A stretch of DNA of 64,000 nucleotides, from assembly GCF_037975245.1 (NCBI RefSeq), contig NC_092574.1:13474713-13538712 (forward strand), read 5' to 3'. The notes under the pieces are model-generated. The model ran no database searches and was not told the DNA's origin. It saw only the letters and a list, made by a program, of their open reading frames with translations. Made by a program: the position numbers and the translations under genes. Shown here piece after piece: positions 12,487 to 22,264 of this stretch. The stretch comes from Apostichopus japonicus (Eukaryota > Echinodermata > Holothuroidea > Aspidochirotida > Stichopodidae). Positions within the stretch are counted from its first letter, which is position 1, and every line of letters starts with the position of its first letter.

Positions 12487-13458
12487 CTGAAATGAAAAAG
12501 AAAAGGTTATGGAAGCAAACTTCTTAGATTTATTCGAATACTGCCTTCCATATAGAAAGGATCATATATTGTAGTACTCCCCAGAAGGTGGGGTATTGAT
12601 AGAAGCAATCTTTGTTTTGATTAAGGATGTGCAATATTTAGCATTCACAACTTCAGTGATGAATAGTGCCACAATTTCATAGAGGGTTGTAGAGATGCCA
12701 GGTATTTTATGCATTGTACTGAAAACAAGTTTTTTTTTACTAATTCAGATATAAAGAATTGTCGGGCCTCTGTAAGTTAATTTGAGGCTCATCGAGGAAC
12801 CCTGGACAATTGATTTTGGATGAACACAGTGTTCAAAAGTTAACAAGACAATTATACTATCCCAGCATACTGCCTGGAATACCGCAATGTCCTATCCGAT
12901 CGGTGTGAATTAGATTGTACACTCTTCCACTGCACACTCAACATATTCTGCATTCACATTTATATACATGTATTCATATATCATGTGTATACTGGACTGA
13001 GGAATCATTGTTACAACTCTACCTGTAATGAATTTGGTTTAGGGTTTGTACAATGCAACCTGGTGCAGTTGTCTGTGTGAGAACTTGCTAGTGGGTAATG
13101 TTTTCACAATTTCTGGGGGTGGTGAGGTTCTTCGGGCATTTGATTGGTACAGCTGCAGAGCATTAGTGACCGATGCTTTGATAGTCCCCTTCCACCATTC
13201 CCCTTGGGAAAGTGGCTGAATGCATCGTTCATGTCTTTCAGATGGGAACATAAAATGGTGGTTCTAGGAGCAGGGTGGGATTGTAATTGATGAATGTCTT
13301 GTCTCACCAATCGATGTACACTGCTCGAGAACAGAAGGCAAGCTCTTTGCCTGTTTCATCCATAATTGTATCGTCTGTCAATTTTCCTAGATGAACCTGT
13401 AACCGACGATGATCTGATAAAAGGAATTTTTCTACTTCAAATTTAGCTTTCAGCTCAC

Positions 13459-13571
13459 CTTTTGCAAATCCACAAATGAAGTTAGGGCATCTTCAATTGT
13501 AGCCCGTTTTCCTTTGCCAATTAGTAAGATGCATGGAATGCACTGCAGTGCAATGTTGCATACTTCATCAT
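13459..13571 (-). pseudogene. Internal exon B of the SAMD3-like gene
   Basis: A 113-base exon with a strong acceptor (CCCTCTTTACAG) and a near-perfect donor (AAAG/GTGAGC). Joined to exon A it reads ...SDDEVCNIALQCIPCILL, then IGKGKRATIEDALTSFVDLQK, without a stop. It corresponds to the 'ALLxLLP...SF' stretch of the family as I recall it. Confidence 0.6.
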
Positions 13572-14183
13572 CTGTAAAGAGGGAAAATAAGAACCTTGGG
13601 GAAAGATTCACAGACTTAACACTCATAGAGTCACTGATTATGCCTGTGTTATAAGCTAACACATTTGTGGTAATATATGATGATATATCAGTTACAAAAA
13701 GGCTTTCAGTGGAACATTATGCATTATATAGTGTGGATAGGATCTCTGACGGCTCTACAAATCCACCAATTTCTCAACAGCATCTCTGATTGTGATCCAA
13801 AGTTGGGTGGATGCCAGGCCAATGAATGTTCGTCGATGAAGCAAGACAATATTACCAGAATTCTGATGCGAGAATAGAAAACATTTGTAGCTTATAACAA
13901 ATCCGATGTCATCTATGTTGAATGTGCAGGGTTGTGCCCATGCCAGACCTAAGACACTGTGTACTGACACATGGCAATCAAGCATAATACTTGACACTAT
14001 TCTGTTATCTGACTGGCCACCTTAATCCCCTGACTGACCCCCTCCTCCAAATACACACCATTTTCATTATTTCCCCTGACTGAGTTGAAGCTCAGCCGGG
14101 GCCCAGTGACACATCACTGGCAGTGTCACATGAAAACAGTTCACATGCATTTTACCTGGGTTAAGTTATTGCACCTTAGTTAC

Positions 14184-14340
14184 CTGATAGTTGACTGCTG
14201 TCTTGATCAATCCCCAGGTGTCAAGACCAACCATTTTGCTTGTCAGCATAATGCAGTAGGTTCCTAGCGAGTGCAGGTGTCCATAACAGGAACAATTTGT
14301 CCCCAAACTTTGGCTTGATGACTTCAAAGTCAAGATTAAT
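14184..14340 (-). pseudogene. Internal exon A of the SAMD3-like gene
   Basis: A 157-base exon between acceptor CCTTTTTCAG and donor CAG/GTAACT on the minus strand. It begins INLDFEVIKPKFGDKLFLLW and continues TPALARNLLHYADKQ, matching the 'xxDFxxLFP...KLLxxW...ILxxA' pattern I remember from fish SAMD3-like proteins. Codon 40 is TGA (14223-14221), probably a decayed CGA. The exon leaves one base that joins the next exon in frame. Confidence 0.55.
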
Positions 14341-14899
14341 CTGAAAAAGGATGAAATATGTGACAAATCTGCACAGAAAGCATTTTTTTGTGCCCAGACT
14401 TGGACTGTGAAGATTTTTTCCTGTATAATTTTTTACACAATGATGATAAAAGGTATATACAATATACAGTATTGCTATGGAAAAGATTTACACATTGTTA
14501 GTGTGGGTGAAAACAACTTATCACAGATAAAAGCTTTCAAATTGGGAAATTTTGGTAGCCCATCGGACTACTGCTACTAAGTGTTCTGACAGTTGTGGTA
14601 GTCCAACGTATATTTGGTTGTCTAGGGCTACACTCTGCTACAGCCTACTGAACTACCACATATTTCGAACCCTGACGATTATGCCAGGCCCTATATAGAT
14701 TGAGGTTTGTCTGGTGCTGGCATCATAATCTGAATATTTTCAATGAATGTTGAAGCAATTTAGCTGAAAAGTGCAAAGTTACAGGCACCCCGTGCTACTT
14801 ACAGTACTTGTTACAACACCCCCCCCCCCGCCCCTGCTTAACTGTACATACTTAATTTGTAGAATTTATATACAAGTATTTATCGTAGGGTATCATAAG

Positions 14900-15850
14900 G
14901 TGCCCGAATACTGCATATACACCTAGGCTACCTAACAATACGTTCCAATATTACCGTATAACAACGTGCTCAAAAAGCAATATGAACAAATAAGATCTGC
15001 TAGGCCTACTTATTTTTAACCATAATATATGCAAAACAGGCTGTTTTTTCACATCTTGACCAAATAGACCTAGCATAGGCCTATAACATTCTAGGCTAGG
15101 CCTAAATGTTATTTTGTATGATAATTAAATATGATAAATAAAAACCCCATTAGCCTGTCCAAATCTAGCCGTCATCCTCATGATCGCAAATAGGCCTAGC
15201 CTAGGGGCCTAATCATATTTACTCAGCAAACTTGGCACAACAATGCTTAATTATGCATCGTCAACAATGCTTACTTATGCAGAACTTTGTGCATCGTCAT
15301 ATTTATTTTAAATATACAGTTCGGCAAATGTAAGAATATGGAATAATGTTTGGTCTCCGTGCAAGTCCATGGGTCTATCCACGGGCGATCCTAACGGTAG
15401 TAATAGGCCTAGGCCCTATAGGATATATTGACATCTTACTTCTTAGTCCTATCGAAAACTTTGCATTTTTTGTACGTAGGCTAACTGGCAGCGACTAGGC
15501 TAAACGGGTCCGTTTAACAACTTGGACAGAACTTTCTGTAAATTAGCTCCATATTTTACAATTTCAACCATTAGGGGCCTAATATTCATATCAGGATTGT
15601 GGATTTGTATACCGGATACTAAAGCCTAGTAGAGGTTTCGTACATATATACATAATCTCAATATTTTAAAGAAACTACTTAGCCTAACCAGATAGTGTAA
15701 TGTTTACAGGCCATGCCTACGTTAGGCCTAGCCTATGTTATGGCTTAACGTTAGGCCGTAGGCTAGTACGACTACGAATTCAGTCACCGACTTAGCCTTA
15801 CGTTATGTCTTCGTATGCTACGTCAGCACTTCTTGAAATTTAATTACATA
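14900..15850. repeat. TAGGCCTA-rich stretch in the right half of the transposon
   Basis: Words such as TAGGCCTAG, GGCCTAGCCTA and CTAGGCCTA recur in both orientations, far more densely than elsewhere in the window. The stretch lies between exon A and the SAM exon, so it is probably intron of the transposon gene. The missing SAM exon may have been lost or masked here. Confidence 0.5.
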
Positions 15851-15880
15851 TAAAAAAGATATTTGCACATGATACCATAC

Positions 15881-15947
15881 CTTGGAATGAATAAGCCCAT
15901 TCCATCAAGCCCCATTCTTCTAATTTATCTTTCACAAACGAATCCAT
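15881..15947 (-). pseudogene. First coding exon of the transposon's SAMD3-like gene (start of a SAM domain)
   Basis: Read on the minus strand, ATG at 15947-15945 opens 22 codons beginning MDSFVKDKLEEWGLMEW and ending AYSFQ. This has the form of the first helix of a SAM domain (charged run, then EWGL, then an aromatic and F). The exon ends CCAAG followed by GTATGG, an acceptable donor, in phase 1. I did not find the next SAM exon. Too short for a firm call alone, but it lies in the expected place, upstream of and on the same strand as the other family exons. Confidence 0.55.
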
Positions 15948-16179
15948 CTGTGCTTCTGATCATGTTCGCTCTGTCAGCAAACTTGTCCTACAGCCAAGTT
16001 GTCTATGGCGCGCGCGCAGGGCCAATATTATCAGACGGTCAATGTGTGTTCGTTAATTGGCTGATCTGAAATGATGCACTCATATTCCTATAATGTTGAC
16101 CAATCATAGTGCAATATTATTTTGACTCATTGTTGAAAGTCAATTTCGGACTTAGCATTAGGTCAGCTTAGTGTATGGT

Positions 16180-16253
16180 ACAACCCAAATTGGGTTATAA
16201 GACCATCGACCCTGCGTTTGGGTCATGAATATGACCCAGGTGTTTTAAGAGTG
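16180..16253 (-). repeat. Right terminal repeat zone of the transposon
   Basis: Contains AACCCAAATTGGGTT, a GGGTCATGAATATGACCC hairpin and the terminal 20 bases that mirror the left end. It is much shorter than the left zone, so the ends are asymmetric. Confidence 0.7.
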
Positions 16254-16259
16254 TATTAG

Positions 16260-18550
16260 GGGGACCAGGGGGACAGATGCCCAGTCTAGTTTTGTGGGGA
16301 AAACTCCCTAAAAAAGTGTCTTCTTTCATAAACCACAGTTGCTCTTTTTGGTAACAAAGGGTATACCCCTTTTCAATTTTTGTAGAATAAGGTTTTTGTT
16401 GTTTAGAAAGTGTCATTTTTATGACAAAACAAATTATGTGATAACGTGCCCAATTCCTGGAGAGCTAGGAGATAAAAAATATAAAAAAAGAAGTAAATAC
16501 AAAATACCTTTTGTTGGAAAACACCTAATAACTGGAATGTGTGGTCGGAAATGTATAGCGGATCCATTTACTTCGACAGTTTTGAGGTAACTTTGTGGTT
16601 GGAACCCTTAATCCAAAAGTCACGTGCCCTACTGCCCTACGATGTTTCTGCACCTAAAAATTGATATATTTTGCGTTTTATTTCTCAAGACTGGAAATAT
16701 TTGTCAACGATTCTGGTTTTTACTTTGAGCGAACTGGTTGAAAGATGTATCTTTTCCAAGGATTCGAAAAGAAATTATTCAATTTATTACTTGATAAATT
16801 AGAACAGTGAAAAAAACTTATTTTGTCCATATTTCGTCAATAAACTCCTATATATGCTGTAAAATTAACTCCTGTCGGAGAGTAAAGGCTACTTAATGCA
16901 AGCTGTTATGCACATTTAATAGAGAAAACTTTGATCTTTGAAATAACTCATCGGGTTTAATCATCCTCTTAATGACCATGAAAGACAATTTATTATTAAC
17001 GTCCAATTCATTCTCTGCCAAATTATTTTTTTCCCTTCGATTATTTTTGTTTTTCAGAGGAGGAGACTGAAAATAGAAAGTCACACGTTTTGTCATTGAA
17101 CTAAGCTGTTACCATGACAACACGTACGTTACAAATTCAACAGAGAAGGAGAAATAGATATAAAGCGAAGGTTGTTAAATATATTTGTCTCAAAAAGAGG
17201 GGCAGCTTTTCATTAAATATTTGTTTAATTAAGAATAACAAAATCAAACCTTCATTACAGTTGAACGCAATGACCTTTAAATTGAAGCATAAAAGAAATT
17301 ATTTTATTAAAACGGTTTACCTTCAATTGTTTCAAGGAGGGACAAAATTAAAAGAAGGCAGAAAGAGAGAAAGATATTAAAGCTGCCAGTTTCTTGATTG
17401 AAATATAGTAATTCTTATAGCTGCAGCAAAGCTGACCCTTTCTTTGTGGTAAGATCGAGGCCATAACGATAAGATAGCTGACTATAGTTTTTGTTTGTTT
17501 CGGATACCTTAAAGGGTGTGTCGATTGGAAGATAATGAGGGCGTTGATTCATTTGTTGATTCAATTATCATAAAAAAAATATCATAAAATAATCATAAAA
17601 AAATAATAGTAAAAACAACAAGAGTAATAATAATAATAATATTGTCACTTTTTCCTAGATGTTTTTTTTTCTACCTAATTATTATTGTTATGTACGACAT
17701 CGTTAACACGTGGAAGCAGCTCTTGGAAACTTTGTTTTTTGCTTAATTAATGTTATTTTCGGATAACACCGATCGAAAATTTACAAAATGTTAATAAAAG
17801 AAGAACAAAGAATTAATATGTGACGACACTTTATAACTATAGTCGTAGAAATAAACCTATCGCATGTTGATGATTTTCTTCAAGAGATACATCCATGATA
17901 TTTTTACTACCAAATTTAAGGAATCTAATGTAAGTATATAACTAACTATGATTAATGTGACAGGACGTGTCATTCATTCCGGAGCAACATAGCTACTAAT
18001 TGAGATTGAATGTTTTTGTACATATTTTTAATTTCAATTTTGTTTCAACTTGCTATAGGTATTATTTGAGTACATGGAGGCGCTCTTAATTCTGATCACA
18101 GAGAAAGGCAAATAAATCTCGGTTTACAAAGCTTAAGTATGTAAAGCTCAATCACACTACCATCGTAACATAGGCATTTATGCATTCAGTGATGTTGATC
18201 CTGTTGATCCTGGATCAGGATATCTGGTCTCGCTTTCATTTTTTAAACTTTAACCACGCTGCATTTGCATTTTTAATTACCGTCCTTCTGTAAGGGAGCA
18301 AGCCGGAGGGATATTTTGATCACAATTTAGGTCGGGCATGATCACCCTCCAGGCATGACAATTTATGAGCGCAACTCGCAGGCTTCATCGATAATTTCAT
18401 ATCCGCGACTTTGATCACAACTGTAAACGACTGGAAGCAAAACTAAATTCGCCGGAAGCTAAAACCTGCTTTTGCTACATAACGGCAAGACACCCGAGAA
18501 ATATCGAGTAGTATATAAACATATGTACTGCAAAAGCAAACCGGTATCTG
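16260..18550. other. No gene recognised
   Basis: AT-rich DNA flanking the transposon on the right. The first 150 bases (GGGGGACCAGGGGGACAG...) look like part of an interspersed repeat; a loosely similar stretch lies near 33,560-33,650. The 88-codon frame at 17114 is Lys-rich with no domain. Confidence 0.5.
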
Positions 18551-18552
<2 letters not shown>

Positions 18553-18615
<63 letters not shown>

Positions 18616-18644
18616 GTATATAGTTATATATAGTTATATATAGT

Positions 18645-18679
<35 letters not shown>

Positions 18680-18705
18680 ATGTGCGTGTGTATATGTGTG
18701 TATAC
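18553..18705. repeat. Compound TA / TATATAGT / GT microsatellite
   Basis: A TA array, then three copies of an 11-base TATATAGTTAT-type unit, then a short GT-rich run. Confidence 0.9.
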
Positions 18706-19404
18706 AAATATTTATAGCTTGAAGCAATGTTAACATCCACCAAATAAACTTAATTACTTCACGTTTACTGTTTATTACAAAAGTCAAAGTACTTTCTTTA
18801 ATTTGATTTTGATATTAAATATATTTCGTTTATAGATTGGTTATCAAACGCAAATAGAGCAAGTAAAACAAGAAGAAGAAATCTTTAACTATGCCGGGGT
18901 ACAAAAGAACTGAACCTATCAATTTGAGCCGCAGTAGTAGAGAAGTATAGTGATATGAACTATAAATCTCTACCAACATTAACAGTGCCAAATATGAGAA
19001 TTTAATTACTGTGACGGAATTTTCATTACAGCTTTACCTTATGTTGACGACAAATGATGATATTTCTTGAGGTCAATAAGAACGGGAACGCTTAGTTCGC
19101 TAATTGCGTCTACTTATTGTACGTATGCGAATATCCTTGGCATCTTTGGCATTTAAAGCACACTGCAGGAATCAGGTCTTTCTAAACTGTATAAATTTCT
19201 TATCAATAAAAGCGTAGGGAGGTAAGGATCTGCAGATTTACGAGCTCCTTGTTTGAAGAAAGAGGTCCTTCATAAATTACGATGCTCGTAAATTTGATAT
19301 TCTCTTTTATGATGGTTATGTTAATATCATCGAGCGACACTTCCATGATTATATGTTATTGATAACAGTGTTGACGGCGTCAGTACTGCATTGACTGACT
19401 GGGG

Positions 19405-19450
19405 TGGGCTGGGCTGGGCTGGGCTGGGCTGGGCTGGGCTGGGCTGGGCA
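19405..19450 (+). repeat. GGGCT pentamer microsatellite
   Basis: About nine perfect GGGCT units; the run ends at GGGCATGGGG. Confidence 0.95.
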
Positions 19451-19458
19451 TGGGGAGG

Positions 19459-19472
19459 GAGAGGGCGCTACA
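19459..19472 (+). promoter_or_regulatory. CTCF-like word AGAGGGCGCTAC
   Basis: Matches the AGRKGGCRS half of the CTCF consensus, but the upstream CCA is not preserved. Partial match only. Confidence 0.25.
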
Positions 19473-22166
19473 GATGAATCTTCTGTAGTATAATATAACA
19501 ACAAAAAGACTGTACGATGTTCGAACTAAATATAAGCGATATGAAAGGCACAGTCAAACTAAGAACTAAAATTAACGCTGATTCGAAAGCTCCGACATTG
19601 AATTTGTACTTCATAATCATTGTTTAATGAGTCTTATTATCTTTAGTTATAGCCAGTTGTGGCTTTTCTATAAATCTGGGTCAGCAATTTCTTTCAACTT
19701 TACCACCCGCATCGAGTAAGAAAAATTCTATAATGGAGAGTGCCATTATCTCTCATAAAAGAAGTAGGACAAGTTTTGACAAGTGTGGACAAACGTAAGT
19801 TTGTTTTTTACCCTTTTCTTTCATTTGCTGTGTAATTATTTGCCAATAAATGACAAATTCTGGCTTGCAGTTCAACTAGAATAACAAGAAATTGTCACCT
19901 CCCCCTCCCCCACCCCCGGTAGATACTTTAAACTGTCCGCGTGATCACAATTAGATCTAACAAATTGAGGTAAACAAGATAATCATTCACACGAGCTCTG
20001 TTTTATTTCTCTGCGTAAGCTCTCTATTTTTCTTTAAAGCAATTTTGTGCAAATTAAGAGACAAAAAAAAGAAAGAAAAAAAGTGAAGCAGAATACTTTA
20101 AATTAGCTTAAAAATGGATCGGTTGTCAAGTTGAAACTGATCAAAAGGTTTCAAAGGTCTGAAAGGTTTCAAATTAACAAACCCCCTCTATATCCATTTC
20201 TTAGAAAATAAAAACGATTTATTTCTAACAAACATAAGCATGAAGACCATCTATAATTGTTTTGATGTCGTTTAGACTTATACAGAAATCTTCCTTTTTT
20301 AAAGAAGAAATCATACTATATTTTTTCTACTGTTGAAGTTTGCATTAATCTCTGTTGCTGCTATGTCACAACATTATGTATACCTCAACATCCGAGGCAT
20401 TGACGGGCTGTAATGGTTCGAAACCCATGGCCGCCTCGGAGCCTTCCCTATAGCATGATACAAAATGGCGCAGAGAGCACATTGCGTTAAGAAGTGACAG
20501 AGTTATTATAATCAAGTGTTATTTTGGAACCGAATAACATTGCGCTGGTTCGATCTCATAATTGCTCGATTCGCTCGCTTTATGGGCCCCATATCATCCT
20601 CACCCCCTTCGCAACCCCACCCCACCTCCAAGTTATCCGTTACTCCGATAATTCACGCGTATAATCCATTGCACCTCACCTCAACTCAACAGTTATCACC
20701 AGGACTTTTTGTAGTGTGAACATGTCAATATACTCCAAATTGAATAATGGTGTAGGATGATGCAATGCGCATGAGTCGTATATTTATAAATATGCTGCTA
20801 TCTAGTCAGTACATACTCTATAGAACTAAATATTAAGCTTAAACATTATCGTCATAGTAACCGCTATATATCTACGTTGGATATATCAATTTAGCATTAT
20901 CGCAAGATAATTAAGAATGACTATCAATTCTAACAGTTTATGCTATATACCCCCATACATGCTGGGTGTCTACTTACTAAATGTATAATATGCCACACAA
21001 TCTATGTAAAGAATCTTGTTTTATCCGGTATTTAATATTGATAACTGACTGGTAATTAATAACACGATCAGGACATTCACTTATTATAGAACATATCAGG
21101 GTATCATAATTGGTTTGTTGATTTGGAAATGTTTTGATAAGAAAAAAAAAATGTGTTGATATTTCTGAGAGATTTTGCAAATTCCTTTATATGTCATTAA
21201 TTCATTAGAGAATAATTAGAAGGCTTGACTAATGCTATGAACCAAACTTATATTGAAAATTGTAAATTGTAAATACAATTTTAGGATGATTCATGTCAGA
21301 GTTTGATTACACAAAAAAAAAAATCCATGTGTGGATTAATTACAAGGATACTAATTTTAACGAATTTAGTGATCAATATAGAGACGTATATTATCTTCAA
21401 ACATTCCTTCTACGAATGTAGAAAGTGAAGCTACGTCATTAAAGATGAAAAAAAAAACATTAACGGCTGTTATATCGCACTAATTGATGATAAAACCCGG
21501 TGTTACTGTTGTTAGCTACTGTTACTATTGTTGTTGTAACAAATCCGTTATCTTTGTAAATTCTAAATCCCCAATAGAAGAAAATATACTTAATCTTGGG
21601 ATTATCACGAAGTATATGGGACAGTAATTAAGCAGACGACAGTTATAATTATTTTACTTTTCACGTCAGCCTCTTCTCCCATTCATGATACACACATAAT
21701 ATTCGTTACTGTTGTAAAATCGTTTCAACGCGGCCAAATTTTTGTTCTTTGTTATACTGTTGCTCACATTACATATATAGGGAGATTGTCATCAACATTG
21801 CCACAGTAAATTGAGAAATTTTTATAACGGTATTATACCGTCACGAATACCACAATGTTTCTCAAAACGTGTTAATTCAAAACAAATTAGATTGGTGGCC
21901 TAGTTTTCCATTGCAAAGAAATCTTCGTTTTAAATATCATCATTTAATTAGGTTCCACATTGAGTGTTGACGTGAGCAATTTGTACTTAGATTCGTTCCT
22001 CTCTCGGCGCAACGATCCATTTAGTTTACGAACACTACTCGGTACTACATTAGAGCGTTGTATCCGGGCCTAACAATTGATCAGTGTTAACCTTACTACG
22101 AAATGAAAGGAAAATAATGTGAACTTTAAAAGATTATCAACACATTATAGCCCTATATATATATGT

Positions 22167-22263
22167 CCACGAATACGTTTCGCAGAATTCAAGTTATGAC
22201 TGATGCTTTGTAGACAAATACCCGCTTATATATAACATGAATTCTGCGAAACGTGTTGGTGAA
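22167..22263. repeat. Imperfect inverted repeat (fold-back), 97 bp
   Basis: Arms of about 29 bases share ACGTTTCGCAGAATTCA with few mismatches, around a loop of about 37 bases. It may be a relic of a small fold-back element; no flanking duplication identified. Confidence 0.65.
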
Positions 22264-22264
22264 C

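Larger units (their letters stand above)
10785..16253. mobile_element. 5.47-kb TIR DNA transposon carrying a decayed SAMD3-like gene
   Basis: The left end reads CACTCTAAAAACACTTGGGT and the right end, reverse-complemented, CACTCTTAAAACACCTGGGT, an 18 of 20 match. Both ends are flanked by TA (10783-10784 and 16254-16255), which fits a TA target duplication; no longer duplication is seen. Both ends are filled with TGACCC/GGGTCA words in inverted pairs. The interior holds exons on the minus strand of a SAM-domain gene. I found no recognisable transposase, so the superfamily cannot be assigned; a TA duplication occurs in several superfamilies. From memory, similar ACACTCT...TGGGT termini are abundant in fish genomes. 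The element is probably non-autonomous now: its gene has two in-frame stops and an unlocated middle part. Confidence 0.78.
18710..22160. other. No gene recognised
   Basis: AT-rich DNA. Contains a GGGCT pentamer array and a CTCF-like word (annotated separately), and a B-box-like GGTTCGAAACC at 20412-20422 without a matching A box. Confidence 0.55.

Noticed and set aside
13039-13310. Two overlapping minus-strand frames between exons B and C
   Set aside because: B joins C in frame with good GT-AG borders. These frames would break the reading, although an alternative exon cannot be fully excluded.
13677-13997. Overlapping 66- and 80-codon frames inside the transposon between exons A and B
   Set aside because: Exons A and B splice directly in frame, so this is intron in the best model. 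The frames have no recognised domain.
10785-16253. Assigning the element to Tc1/mariner because of the TA duplication
   Set aside because: No DDE transposase motif was seen, and other superfamilies also use TA; the ends do not match a family I can name.
20405-20440. B-box-like GGTTCGAAACC suggesting a tRNA or SINE
   Set aside because: No A box at the right distance and no tRNA cloverleaf can be drawn.
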